From NCBI GenBank assembly GCA_963923955.1, contig OZ000552.1, positions 992,001-1,056,000 of the forward strand: a stretch of 64,000 bases of DNA, written 5' to 3'. Shown here piece after piece: positions 1 through 8,018 of the stretch. Below the pieces are notes generated by a model. The model was not told the origin of the DNA. It did no database searches and saw nothing but the letters and a program-made list of their open reading frames with translations. Positions within the stretch are counted from its first letter, which is position 1. Each line of letters opens with the position of its first letter. The DNA comes from G963923955 sp963923955. Lineage in GTDB: Bacteria > Pseudomonadota > Gammaproteobacteria > Eutrophobiales > Eutrophobiaceae. A program made the translations under genes and the position numbers.

Positions 1-2
1 TC

Positions 3-902
3 TCCCTTATGGAGCAGTGGTCGGGGAATCCTCTGGAGCTTGAGATGGGGGAGCCGATTACCCGCACCTTGATCCTGGCCGCCGAGGGGCAGACGGCGAG
101 TCAATTACCTGAATTGCCCGCGTGGTCGCTGCCTGATTTTAAGCAATATCCCGATCAGCCTGCCTTGAGTGACCAAAAGAGCAGGGCAGGCATAACCGGC
201 ACCCGACGGGAAAAGATGGCGATTATTCCAAACAGACCGGGCAATTACACCCTGCCGGAGATCAAGCTGCCGTGGTGGAATACTGAGGAGAACCGGCTGG
301 AGTATACAGAACTCCCGGCACGGCAGATTGTTGTTTTGCAAGCGGCGAATGATGCCAATGACATGACTGATTTCGGGCCGGCACCGATTGTTGAACTCGA
401 TCTGAATCTCGCCAATGAAGCGGGAGCGGCTAAGAGCCAAGCAACAGAACCCGGGGCGGGGAATGCCGAGACCTCGCGCCTGTGGCAGTATGTGAGCCTT
501 GTATTAGGCGCAGTCTGGTTTGCTACCCTGCTCTTGTGGTGGCGCAGCCGTAAGGCAGGGAGCGATCAAGGCCGGGAAGATAAGACGGCCGGATCCGTCA
601 GGCGGCTGCGCCGGGTAATCAAGCAGGCGTCTCAGCACAACGATGCCGAGAGGGTCAAGGAGTATTTATTGCAATGGGCGCATCTACGCTGGGCGGATGA
701 TCCACCTATGAGTATCGGCGAGATCGGAAAACGCAGCAGTGAGAAACTGGCGGAGGAAATAAGAATCTTAAGCAACAGCCTCTATAGTGCCGGGCAGCAC
801 ACTTGGGATGGTTCAGCCTTCTGGGCGGCGTTTGAGAGTGAACCCGTCGGGCAAAAAGAAACGCAAGGAGGCGGAAGGCTTGAGCCTTTATACAAGCTCT
901 AA
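3..902 (+). CDS. BatD-like membrane protein, C-terminal part
   Basis: The reading frame is open to the left edge, so this is the 3' part of a gene that begins outside the window; the first in-frame ATG is at 9. The visible part ends a beta-rich periplasmic region (about residues 1-150 from that ATG), then has one membrane helix (about 158-180, followed by WRSRK) and a basic cytoplasmic helical tail. This layout matches the C-terminal end of BatD/oxygen-tolerance proteins of Bacteroides-aerotolerance (Bat) operons, which accompany MoxR AAA and vWA proteins. The MoxR/vWA pair in this window lies 54 kb away and is not a neighbour. Assignment is by layout, not by a diagnostic motif. Confidence 0.6.
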   Translation, partial: SLMEQWSGNPLELEMGEPITRTLILAAEGQTASQLPELPAWSLPDFKQYPDQPALSDQKSRAGITGTRREKMAIIPNRPGNYTLPEIKLPWWNTEENRLEYTELPARQIVVLQAANDANDMTDFGPAPIVELDLNLANEAGAAKSQATEPGAGNAETSRLWQYVSLVLGAVWFATLLLWWRSRKAGSDQGREDKTAGSVRRLRRVIKQASQHNDAERVKEYLLQWAHLRWADDPPMSIGEIGKRSSEKLAEEIRILSNSLYSAGQHTWDGSAFWAAFESEPVGQKETQGGGRLEPLYKL

Positions 903-977
903 GCCCGGCGCGCATGGACTTAAATAGCGGGATGTGTTCTGCTGTAAAAAAGGCTTCCGGTACCTCAGGCGCCATCC

Positions 978-1610
978 TCAGGCCTTGGCACTTGGCCGGG
1001 CGCTCACCTGCTGATACCAGCGCTGTGAATGTTGATGTTCTTGAGGGATACGAACCTTCACCACCCTGGCGAAATCCACCGTGCAAAGAACGGTAATATC
1101 GGCGATGCTGAATTGTTCGCCGGCGATGTATTCGCTGTTCGCCAGTCTTTCGTTTAAGCCTTCCAGGAATAATTGATAACGTTGTCGTCCACGCTCGGCC
1201 AGCGCCGGGATCGCCTTGTATCCAGCCGGCAGGCCGGGGATAGCGCGTTCGGCAAAGGCCGGAAAGCTGTTGCGGAAATACTCTGCCAGGGGGATCAGGC
1301 CGTCAAATTCCATGTGGCGCTGCCAGCGTTCAATCAGCGCCCGGCTCTTTCCATCCGTGCCCAGCAGATTCGGCTGCGGGTATAGCGCTTCTATATAACG
1401 GCAGATAGCCACCGACTCATCCAAGATAGTGCCATCGTCAAATTCCATCGTCGGCAGCAGGCCGCGGGGGCTGATATTCAGGAAGTCCTCGCTTAAGTTC
1501 TCGCCTTCCACCAGATTGATCTCCACCTTCTCTACCTGCAGTTCTTTCTCCGCAAGAAAGATCCGCACCCGCCTGGGGTTGGGCGCGCTCTGCATGTCGT
1601 ATAATTTCAT
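978..1610 (-). CDS. glutathione S-transferase family protein
   Basis: A 210-residue protein with an N-terminal thioredoxin-like domain (KLYDMQSAPNPRRVRIFLAE; then SPRGLLPTMEFDDG with the cis-Pro before T and the D-E-S glutathione-binding turn, LDESVAICRYIE) and an all-helical C-terminal domain ending with the usual IADITVLCTVDF segment. Such enzymes conjugate or reduce electrophiles with glutathione in the cytoplasm. A longer in-frame start exists at 1640, but GGAG six bases upstream of the ATG at 1610 supports the shorter form. It lies 10 bases downstream of the ATL gene and is probably co-transcribed with it, suggesting a shared role in coping with alkylating or electrophilic compounds. Confidence 0.9.
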   Translation of the reverse strand: MKLYDMQSAPNPRRVRIFLAEKELQVEKVEINLVEGENLSEDFLNISPRGLLPTMEFDDGTILDESVAICRYIEALYPQPNLLGTDGKSRALIERWQRHMEFDGLIPLAEYFRNSFPAFAERAIPGLPAGYKAIPALAERGRQRYQLFLEGLNERLANSEYIAGEQFSIADITVLCTVDFARVVKVRIPQEHQHSQRWYQQVSARPSAKA

Positions 1611-1620
1611 CTTAAACTCC

Positions 1621-1977
1621 TTACATAATATTTTTTTCATAGATTAACGATTCGCTGACAAGATCATCGGAGAGAGTGCCTTCCCAACTGTGGCTATCCA
1701 TATCGATCTTCCCGTGCGGACTAAACGCGATGCCTTCTTCTTCCAATACTATGCGTTGATGCCGGTGTCCGTCATTGCCTCTGCGCGGGCTGATCGCGCC
1801 CTTGCTATTGATAACACGCTGCCAAGGTACCTCCGTATCGGGCGCTAAGGCCGCCATGGCATAGCCTACCTGTCTGGCGCTTGTGCCTGCCAGCCTTGCT
1901 ATCTGTCCATAGCTTGCCACCTTGCCGGCTGGGAACTGACGGACAATCGTATAAATTCGCTCATATGCGCCGCTCAT
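1621..1977 (-). CDS. alkyltransferase-like protein (ATL)
   Basis: A 118-residue protein of the O6-alkylguanine-DNA alkyltransferase fold that lacks the alkyl-accepting cysteine. Where MGMT/Ogt have PCHRV, this protein has PWQRV (residues 51-55, Trp52), the hallmark of ATL proteins. ATLs bind O6-alkylguanine lesions, flip the base and hand it to nucleotide excision repair. The helix-turn-helix DNA-binding part (VASYGQIARLAGTSARQVGYA) is complete. It is the first gene of a probable two-gene operon with the GST and is divergent from the lytic transglycosylase gene. Confidence is high because Trp at the Cys position is diagnostic. Confidence 0.92.
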   Translation of the reverse strand: MSGAYERIYTIVRQFPAGKVASYGQIARLAGTSARQVGYAMAALAPDTEVPWQRVINSKGAISPRRGNDGHRHQRIVLEEEGIAFSPHGKIDMDSHSWEGTLSDDLVSESLIYEKNIM

Positions 1978-1986
1978 TTTAAAACA

Positions 1987-2016
1987 TTACAATAAACATT
2001 TAACCGGCAGTATAAT
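1987..2016 (+). promoter_or_regulatory. candidate sigma-70 promoter of the transglycosylase gene
   Basis: A perfect TATAAT at 2011-2016 lies 54 bases before the ATG at 2071. The matching -35 region is weak (TTACAA at 1987-1992, 18-base spacer). The whole 93-base gap to the divergent ATL gene is AT-rich. Confidence 0.5.
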
Positions 2017-2070
2017 TAGTGTAAAATCTATAGAGAAATTTTTGCGTGTGTCTTTAGGGCGGTTTATAGC

Positions 2071-2685
2071 ATGAGCAGAGCGATTGATCTAAAGTCATTA
2101 TTTTTCTTAAGCAGCTGCGCCCTGTGTCTTCCTTCGCTCGCAGCGGCAGACATCTATCGATATGTTGATCAATACGGCAGGGTAACGCTGACTGACAGGC
2201 CGAAGTCGGATCAATTCAAAAGACTGGTCAAGACCTGGAAGGGCTGGGAAGAAGCCAAGAGCCGCAGCACGTTTAAGGATTTCCATAAAAACAAAAACAG
2301 GCATTCCGCCGCGATCAATTATTATGCAAAGCGCTATCGCCTGCCGCAGTCATTGGTGCATGCGGTCGTCACGGCAGAATCAGCCTATGATGCCAATGCC
2401 GTTTCCCGCACCGGCGCAGTGGGTCTGATGCAACTCATGCCGGCGACAGCAGCGCGTTATGGGGTGAGCAATCGGCGCAATCCCGCAGACAACCTAAATG
2501 GCGGCACACGTTATCTACGCGATCTCCTGCAACAGTTTGATAATAACCTGATACTGGCTCTCGCCGCCTATAACGCGGGAGAGGGCGCAGTGAAAAGATA
2601 CGGCAATAAAGTCCCGCCCTACAAAGAGACGCAGAACTACATCAACAAGGTGATGAGTTATTACAAGCAATATGGGAAATCCTAG
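2071..2685 (+). CDS. lytic transglycosylase with DUF4124 N-terminus
   Basis: A 204-residue exported murein hydrolase. A signal peptide (about residues 1-26, ending LAAA) is followed by a DUF4124-like segment (DIYRYVDQYGRVTLTDRP, 27-44) and an SLT/goose-lysozyme-type domain (about 80-195). The catalytic glutamate is Glu103 in VVTAESAYDANAVS, followed by GAVGLMQLMPATA, the classical motif of family 1 lytic transglycosylases. It cleaves the MurNAc-GlcNAc bond to leave 1,6-anhydroMurNAc. It is monocistronic with its own AT-rich promoter region. It resembles short MltE/Slt-like enzymes used for wall remodelling or for inserting envelope machines; the specific role is not visible. Confidence 0.92.
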   Translation: MSRAIDLKSLFFLSSCALCLPSLAAADIYRYVDQYGRVTLTDRPKSDQFKRLVKTWKGWEEAKSRSTFKDFHKNKNRHSAAINYYAKRYRLPQSLVHAVVTAESAYDANAVSRTGAVGLMQLMPATAARYGVSNRRNPADNLNGGTRYLRDLLQQFDNNLILALAAYNAGEGAVKRYGNKVPPYKETQNYINKVMSYYKQYGKS

Positions 2686-2916
2686 CCGTGCTGTCGGTTG
2701 GTATTTTCTTCTTTCTTTTTTAAAAACCTAAAGAGTCTTTGCCAAGCGCTCGTCCAAGCCCGCTCCCCTCTCTCTGTTTTCGTATCCAGTCAAGCACCTG
2801 GCGTTGACCAAGGAGCGGGGTGGGCCATTCCTGCGAAAGCAGGAATCCAGTTGATCAATTGTTGGCACTTCGTTGTGGGTGGATTCCTGTTTTTACGGGA
2901 ATTACGAAGCGGCTGC
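2686..2916. other. intergenic stretch with a REP-like hairpin
   Basis: No convincing gene lies between the transglycosylase and the relic that follows. The stretch contains the perfect hairpin at 2827-2846 and, before it, a segment (about 2785-2820) similar to 40801-40840. A degraded second hairpin (GGATTCCTGTTTTTACGGGAATT) lies near 2880-2902. Confidence 0.6.
2827..2846. repeat. REP-like palindrome
   Basis: Perfect inverted repeat ATTCCTGC-GAAA-GCAGGAAT, an 8-bp stem with a GAAA loop. The same ATTCCTG(C/G) stem recurs at 40577-40597 and 40729-40748, so it is a dispersed family and not a single terminator. Confidence 0.8.
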
Positions 2917-3010
2917 CCTCGGTAGCACGATCATAATGCGGTTTATTGTTCGGACTTCGGCGGGTATGACTTCCAGCCTGGTTAGCCTCGCAGCAATCGT
3001 GTCGCTGGAC
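2915..3010 (-). pseudogene. relic of the small membrane-protein gene found intact at 44.4 kb
   Basis: In the minus-strand frame the peptide RLTRLEVIPAEVRTINRIMIV matches RLKRLEVMLAEVRVTNRIMIV of the 63-residue ORF at 44364-44555. At DNA level 2924-2944 and 44398-44418 share 21 identical bases, with further partial identity through TTAGCC. Here the membrane helix after IMIV is replaced by PRAAAS and a stop, and no plausible start or ribosome site precedes the match. The longer open frame upstream (to 3219) shows no similarity to the paralogue. I call it a decayed copy. Confidence 0.6.
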
Positions 3011-3261
3011 TCTCTGGCGTCATCCTCCGTCGCACCTGCGCGGTTCAGGGCGAGGTATAAGGTTGTGCTTATCATCCTATTCGCCGCTTGCCAGCATTCA
3101 GGCAGATGATAGCCCGAATAAAAATCAACGTAACCATGAACAATAAAAAGGCCGACGCATTTCCGATGTGCCGACTTTGTTTCAGCGCAGGTTGCTCGTT
3201 CTGCTGATAAAAGCACCAATCACAATAGGTGGCTACCTTGTTAAAAAATAGGTTTTAAGGA

Positions 3262-3852
3262 TTACTTTCTTCCAAAATACTCATCAACGGCTTTTATATC
3301 ATTTACGGCTGCCTGTATGCTAATTTCCCTCAGCCTGCCTAATAATTTCCTATACTTAGCAATGACAGCACTAATATCAGCCTCTACTTGTTGAGTATTT
3401 CGCTTCTCTGAAATCATATTCGTATGGACTTCAATCAATTTTTTCTCAAATTCTTTCTTGAGTTCATCTGTATTAGCCGGGCATAAATACCAAATATTAT
3501 CGATGTTTTTGATTATTTTTTCTTTCAATTCTCTAAATTTATCAACTTCACCTTGAACTTGCCCATACGGCGCGGCTTCACGCATCCTTTTCAAGAGAAT
3601 CCCCACGTTATATAGAAAACTTTTATATTCGTTCTTGACCAGATCGGATTGAACTCGGGAAATTTCCAGGGCGATTTCCCGTTTATTCATATTCTGTTCG
3701 TGTTCAGCTTGAATATGAAGCGCCAAAAAAACGAAAATCAAACCAAGAAAAATTTTATCTATGATTAGGAGCGATAATTCCCGTCTGTATCCAGACCAGT
3801 CATATGATTGGCCACCTTGATTTTGGGATTGGTTTTGAATAGAATTACTCAT
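3262..3852 (-). CDS. hypothetical single-pass membrane protein with long helical domain
   Basis: A 196-residue protein I do not recognise. A Gln/Asn/Ser-rich start (1-17) is followed by one hydrophobic helix (about 28-45, LLIIDKIFLGLIFVFLAL). The rest is a charged, Lys/Glu-rich, mostly helical domain likely to form coiled coils. The gene is clearly AT-richer than its neighbours and uses many A/T-ending codons, which suggests foreign origin. It is followed on the same strand, after another AT-rich gene, by the TonB receptor. No function is proposed. It lies 42 bases downstream of the next orphan gene, so the two may be co-transcribed. Confidence 0.7.
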   Translation of the reverse strand: MSNSIQNQSQNQGGQSYDWSGYRRELSLLIIDKIFLGLIFVFLALHIQAEHEQNMNKREIALEISRVQSDLVKNEYKSFLYNVGILLKRMREAAPYGQVQGEVDKFRELKEKIIKNIDNIWYLCPANTDELKKEFEKKLIEVHTNMISEKRNTQQVEADISAVIAKYRKLLGRLREISIQAAVNDIKAVDEYFGRK

Positions 3853-3894
3853 AATGCTACTCTAAGGTTAGAATCTAACAAGCCACATAAACAC

Positions 3895-4497
3895 TCACTC
3901 GGCGGAGGAGTTCAGCCGACACGACCGTTTTCCAACTGTCAGTTCCCATCGTGATCCGGATGCCGGAATAAAATGGATAGCATTCTGGTGGTTGATCCAC
4001 ATACCGCCAGCTTGCAAGACGCCTGTCGGTGATTCGTAAGGAACATTCCCCATCCTCTTGAGCTTAACTTCAACCCCGCTTGGGTTTGGTATGTCAAAAT
4101 GGAATTTCAACAAAATTGCTTTTCTTGAGCTTGGCTCACAATCTCTGTCACTACACAACTGCCTAAAGCCGTTAGCAACGTCTAATTGCGATTTGTTCAA
4201 TTTTATTTCATTCGGAGGTAGATTTCTGACAACTTTCACGTTCGAACTAATTTTTCCCTGCTCCTCCCACTCATCAATCATGTCTCTATTGATTTCTTCT
4301 CGGCAAGCCTTACCATACTCATTTCCATCTCGATCTGCATACCCACTGGGTGGACAAACTAGCGTCTGTTTAACGCTGTAAATAGTCAGTCTAGTATTTG
4401 GTGGACAGTTGCCTTCCTCTTGCGCCACAGCACTGGTGCCGAGAAAACCGGTGGTTACCAAAAACAGAGTCACGTTAATGAGAGCATTACTCTTCAT
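3895..4497 (-). CDS. hypothetical exported protein
   Basis: A 200-residue protein with a Sec signal peptide (MKSNALINVTLFLVTTGFLG.., cleavage expected after TSAVAQ) and a mature part with several cysteines (NCPPNT, LVCPPSGY, KACREE, LCSDRDC, RSCRLN) that could form disulfides in the periplasm. An in-frame GTG at 4515 and an ATG at 4503 also exist. GGAGG lies nine bases before the ATG at 4497 and only three before the one at 4503, so I chose 4497. The gene is AT-rich like its downstream neighbour at 3262-3852. I recognise no family. Confidence 0.65.
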   Translation of the reverse strand: MKSNALINVTLFLVTTGFLGTSAVAQEEGNCPPNTRLTIYSVKQTLVCPPSGYADRDGNEYGKACREEINRDMIDEWEEQGKISSNVKVVRNLPPNEIKLNKSQLDVANGFRQLCSDRDCEPSSRKAILLKFHFDIPNPSGVEVKLKRMGNVPYESPTGVLQAGGMWINHQNAIHFIPASGSRWELTVGKRSCRLNSSAE

Positions 4498-4610
4498 AGT
4501 CATACGCCTCCACACTTTGTACCCTCCAGTGTATTTCGTAGCGAATTTTAGAGAGGCAACGTCCCTGTCGCCGCTCTTCCTTTGCTACTTAAATGGCTGC
4601 CGTTACGCCC

Positions 4611-7193
4611 TCAAAACCGATAGCGGGCGGTAACACCGAGGCGGCGTTCGTCTGGGAGGGTCAGGCCGATGGCGCGGTTAAACGGGTTGAAGGTGCCGTC
4701 GCTGCCCTGCACGTAGCGGATCAGGGCGGGGGAGGTGTCGTTGTCTAAGAGGTTGTTCGCCCACAGCTCAAGATCAAAGCGCTCGGAACGCAGGCCGAGG
4801 CGCAGGTTGACAATCTCGCGGGAGCCGGTGTGCGCTTCGTTATACACCTGGGCATAGCGCTTGGAGTTGTAGTTGTAATCGGCGCGCAGGAACCAGCTCA
4901 TGTCGGCGCTGAAGTCGCCCGTGAAGGTGTTGGAGAGGTTGAGCTGGTGCTTGGAGGTCTGCGGCAGCTGGGTGCCGGAGATCAATACATCGCCGCTGGG
5001 CTGGTAGCCGAAGATCAAGGCGGCCTCACGGAATGTGCTTGGCGCATTCGCATCGGCGTCAACGGATTGGATGAACTCATCAATCTCGCTGTCCGTCAGC
5101 GCATAGCCCAGATACACATTCCAGAAGTCGGTTACATCAAAGGCCAACTCGGCTTCCAGGCCCATGATGGTGGACTCGCCGATATTCTCCAAAATGGAAA
5201 AGGTTCGATCATCGTTGCCGACCCGGGCGGCGCGCGTGGTGGTCAGCTGCTGATCCTTCCAGTCTATGTAGTAGATGGCGACATTGGCGCGCAGGCGATC
5301 ATCCAGCCAGAGCGATTTCGCCCCGAGTTCATAGTTCCAGGCGCTCTCCTCGTCATACGGCACATCGGCCGCCGGCGTTCCCTCCTGCGTGTTCAGTCCG
5401 CCCGGCTTGTTGCCGCGCGCCACGCTGGCGTAGAGGTTCAGATCATCCGCAGGCTGATAGCGGACGATGGCCTTAGGCAGGATCTTGCTAAACGAGTCCT
5501 TGGCGTTCACCTCAGGCTCCGCCCTGTTGAACTTAAAAGTGTCCTTGTTGTAGCGGAACTCAGCGCCCACAGTCAGCGTGTCGGTGAAGTCGTACTCCAT
5601 CTGCCCGAACACCGACCAACTCTCGATCTTGTTTTTGCCCCCGTTCACGCCCGGCGCTCCCTCAAAAAAGGCACTGGTGGAAATGTTCGCGCGCGCAAAG
5701 GTGCGGCTGAACGGGGAAAACACCGGCACCCCGGCGACGGATACTTGGCTGGTCGTATCTACTGAGGTGTTCAGGGAGGCATCCTCATCATCGGAGGTGT
5801 AGTAGTAGGCACCGCCCAACAGACGCAGGGCATCGCCGTCGTATTTCAGGCGTAGCTCTTGCGAGAAGTCGTCAAACTTATCACGACCGGCGGTGATAAA
5901 ACCTACCCGTGCCTCCACGCTCAGCGGTGCGCCAAAGCCCTGTACGGCAAAGGGCGAGCGCACCCCGACCACCGGAAAGCGCGTATCGCCGCCGCCGAAG
6001 GTCTGATCCTCGCGCGTCTTGCTGTCGTATTTGTTGTAGCCGGTGATGGAGGTCAGCGTTATGGCGTCCGTCAGGTCATATTCCAGCTTAAAACCCAGCC
6101 GCAGGCTCTTGTTGGCCACGCCGGGGTCGTCATAGAAGCTGGTCTCCAGGCTGGCCGCGCCGCCGTTCTCTGCCAGCACATCGCCCACATCCACACGCCC
6201 ACAGTAGTAGCCGCTGCCGTTATAGCCAGCGGAGTTGACGTTATTGGCATCGGCCTCCGGCGTATCTGCGGGGGGGGGGGGCTGGGACAAGGGCTGGCCG
6301 TCTGCGCCCGTGCTGCGGTTCGGGTTTCTGGCCCCGGTGATGAAGCAGTTATTCGCGCTGGCCGGCTGCAAGGCCATGGCGTACTGGTCGTCAGTGGTGC
6401 GCTCATAGATGGCGTGCGCCGTGGCGCGCAGGGCGTCCGTGGGGCTGAAGGTGAACACGGCCACCGCGCTGCTGCTCTCCTCGCCGCCCACTTTATCGTC
6501 AATCGCCGGGGTGCCTAAGGTGTTGGCGTCTAAGCGGTTGGGGTATTCGCCATCGCGCTGATAGCGAGCCAGGGTGAGGGCAAAGCCGGCCGCATCCCCC
6601 AGCGGCCCGCTGACGTGGCCCTCGGCGCGCAGGTAGCCGCGCTGGCCGGCTTCCAGCGAGAACTCGCCTTCCAGCTCTTCGGCGGGCTTTTTCAAGACAT
6701 AATTGATCGCGCCGGCTAAGGTGGAGCGGCCATAGAGCGCGCTTTGTGGGCCTTTGACGATTTCCACGCGCTCCAGTGCGCTCAAGGGCACTGTGGCCGG
6801 GCCGCGCTCAATGATGATGCCGTCAATGAACAGACCGGCGTTGGCGCGCCCCTGGATGGTGGACTGGCCGCGGATGGCCGGGCGGAAGTCCTGGCGCCCG
6901 AAGCCTTGCGCAAAGTCAAAGCCGGGCGTGGCGTCCGCAAGGCTGTTCAGCGAGGTGATGCCGCGGTCTTCCAAGGCGCTTTCCGTGAAGGCATTCACGG
7001 TGAGCGGGATGTCTTGCAGGCTCTCCTCGCGCTTTCTGGCGGTTACGATGATTTCTTCTATGATGGTCTGCGAGTAGCTGACCACGGGGAAGAAGGACGT
7101 GAGGGCGAACAGGGCGATAAATAGCCGCGCGCCGCGTGGGTGTTTCCGGGTGTTGCTTGGGTTGCTGGTTTTGTTGGCTTTGACAATACGCAT
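4611..7193 (-). CDS. TonB-dependent outer membrane receptor
   Basis: An 860-residue receptor. A basic N-terminus and signal peptide end near VVSYSQ. A TonB box follows (IIEEIIVTARKREESLQDIP), then the plug domain (about 55-170, with IRGQSTIQGRANAGLFIDG and VEIVKGPQSALYGRSTLAGAI) and a 22-strand barrel ending in aromatic YRF. It imports a scarce ligand across the outer membrane using TonB-ExbBD energy; the IEE(I/V)IVTA box is common in marine and sphingomonad receptors for organic substrates. Substrate is unknown. An uninterrupted run of 12 C on the coding strand (6270-6281) encodes PPPP in an extracellular-loop-like segment and could cause slippage. A GGGGGT ribosome site precedes the ATG. 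The promoter holds a palindrome (7297-7312). Confidence 0.93.
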   Translation of the reverse strand: MRIVKANKTSNPSNTRKHPRGARLFIALFALTSFFPVVSYSQTIIEEIIVTARKREESLQDIPLTVNAFTESALEDRGITSLNSLADATPGFDFAQGFGRQDFRPAIRGQSTIQGRANAGLFIDGIIIERGPATVPLSALERVEIVKGPQSALYGRSTLAGAINYVLKKPAEELEGEFSLEAGQRGYLRAEGHVSGPLGDAAGFALTLARYQRDGEYPNRLDANTLGTPAIDDKVGGEESSSAVAVFTFSPTDALRATAHAIYERTTDDQYAMALQPASANNCFITGARNPNRSTGADGQPLSQPPPPADTPEADANNVNSAGYNGSGYYCGRVDVGDVLAENGGAASLETSFYDDPGVANKSLRLGFKLEYDLTDAITLTSITGYNKYDSKTREDQTFGGGDTRFPVVGVRSPFAVQGFGAPLSVEARVGFITAGRDKFDDFSQELRLKYDGDALRLLGGAYYYTSDDEDASLNTSVDTTSQVSVAGVPVFSPFSRTFARANISTSAFFEGAPGVNGGKNKIESWSVFGQMEYDFTDTLTVGAEFRYNKDTFKFNRAEPEVNAKDSFSKILPKAIVRYQPADDLNLYASVARGNKPGGLNTQEGTPAADVPYDEESAWNYELGAKSLWLDDRLRANVAIYYIDWKDQQLTTTRAARVGNDDRTFSILENIGESTIMGLEAELAFDVTDFWNVYLGYALTDSEIDEFIQSVDADANAPSTFREAALIFGYQPSGDVLISGTQLPQTSKHQLNLSNTFTGDFSADMSWFLRADYNYNSKRYAQVYNEAHTGSREIVNLRLGLRSERFDLELWANNLLDNDTSPALIRYVQGSDGTFNPFNRAIGLTLPDERRLGVTARYRF
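6270..6281 (-). repeat. homopolymeric C12 tract inside the receptor gene
   Basis: Twelve consecutive G on the plus strand (12 C in the coding sense), in frame and encoding prolines in ...LSQPPPPADTPE.... Tracts of this length are prone to slipped-strand mispairing; gain or loss of one base would truncate the receptor. Confidence 0.85.
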
Positions 7194-7293
7194 GATGATT
7201 ACCCCCTTTTTAAGGTTTGGCGTTGTGGTTGGGTGCGTGATTTCGTTTTCAAGACCCGTTTTAAGTTGCGTTGTTATAAGGATATAATTTGTG

Positions 7294-7321
7294 AAGGTAG
7301 CACAAATGCTACGTGTGTCAA
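7294..7321 (-). promoter_or_regulatory. receptor promoter with embedded palindrome
   Basis: On the minus strand a perfect TTGACA (7316-7321) is followed, 16 bases on, by TACCTT (7294-7299) as a possible -10. The palindrome GTAGCACAAATGCTAC (7297-7312, 6-bp arms) fills the spacer and overlaps the -10, the typical place for a repressor operator. The regulator is not identified and none is encoded in the window. Confidence 0.5.
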
Positions 7322-7472
7322 GTTTTTGTTGTAAGAAAGTTTATGGGGGGTGGGGAGTTGGGTTGAAGCGGCCACCGGATGAGAGGGCCGGACGCATAGA
7401 TCAAGCCCAGAAGGAGAGGCGCTACCGAATATTGTTGTAAAAGAGCAACAGTGATGGGGGAGGCAGCAGGCC

Positions 7473-7961
7473 TTACTTCGCAGCGGCCAAGGTTGCGACT
7501 TCGCTGGCCAAGACCGCCACGGCGCTTTCCAGGTCAGACAAGCGCCAGAGAATGGTCAGCAGGATGGGCAGCATGGTCAGGTACAGGGCGAAGAGGAAGC
7601 CGAGCATCCATTTCACGGCGCGCAGGTCGGCCTTGATTTGTACGATTTCCTCTTTGAGCGCCTGGATCTTGTGGTCGAGTTCGTCTTTCACTGCTTGCAG
7701 TTCGTCTCTGACTGTCTGAATCTTCTGGTTGAGTTCGTCTCTGACTATCTGAATCTTCTGGTTGAGTTCATCCTTGAAGTTCTGGATTGTCTGCTCCAGC
7801 GCGTGCCTCGTATCTTGCAGATCGGCCTTGCTGGCCTGGCTTTCCAGGGCGGCGTCCAGGGATTCTTTCTGCGCCTCGGCCAGGGCACGGGCCTGCTCGG
7901 TATGCAGCCCGGCCTGTTCCAGATGCTGGGCGAATTTCAGGGTGTCAAAGGACGCGCTCAT
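7473..7961 (-). CDS. DUF1640-like coiled-coil membrane protein, copy 1 (distal, longest)
   Basis: A 162-residue protein. The N-terminal segment (MSASFDTLKFAQHLEQAGLH..EQARALAEAQKESL) is the signature of DUF1640/CCDC90-like proteins. A coiled coil follows that here has extra repeats of an 11-residue module (VRDELNQKIQT and variants), then a membrane helix (MLGFLFALYLTMLPILLTIL) and a short C-terminal helix of AVAVLASEVATLA type. The mitochondrial relatives include a calcium-uniporter regulator; bacterial members have no settled function. It is last in transcription order. Its C-terminus (LAAAK) is shorter than in copies 2-4, which end GEVAKLADAK. An upstream TTG (8018) would add 19 residues, but the conserved ATG is preferred. 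Confidence 0.85.
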   Translation of the reverse strand: MSASFDTLKFAQHLEQAGLHTEQARALAEAQKESLDAALESQASKADLQDTRHALEQTIQNFKDELNQKIQIVRDELNQKIQTVRDELQAVKDELDHKIQALKEEIVQIKADLRAVKWMLGFLFALYLTMLPILLTILWRLSDLESAVAVLASEVATLAAAK

Positions 7962-8018
7962 GGGGTGGAGTGTAGCAGAGAAGCGGTCGTTGAGGGACGG
8001 ACATGGTGCTTGTGTCAA

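Noticed and set aside
2902..3219. A 105-codon minus-strand gene
   Set aside because: Only the last third matches the small membrane-protein paralogue; no start signal and a lost membrane helix point to a relic.
4830..6518. Plus-strand open frames opposite the TonB receptor
   Set aside because: Shadows of a long GC-rich gene; no ribosome site and no recognisable domain.
7962..8018. TTG start adding 19 residues to DUF1640 copy 1, and equivalents in copies 2-3
   Set aside because: The extension lies in the repeated spacer and lacks a ribosome site; copy 4, which has the true upstream region, cannot have it.
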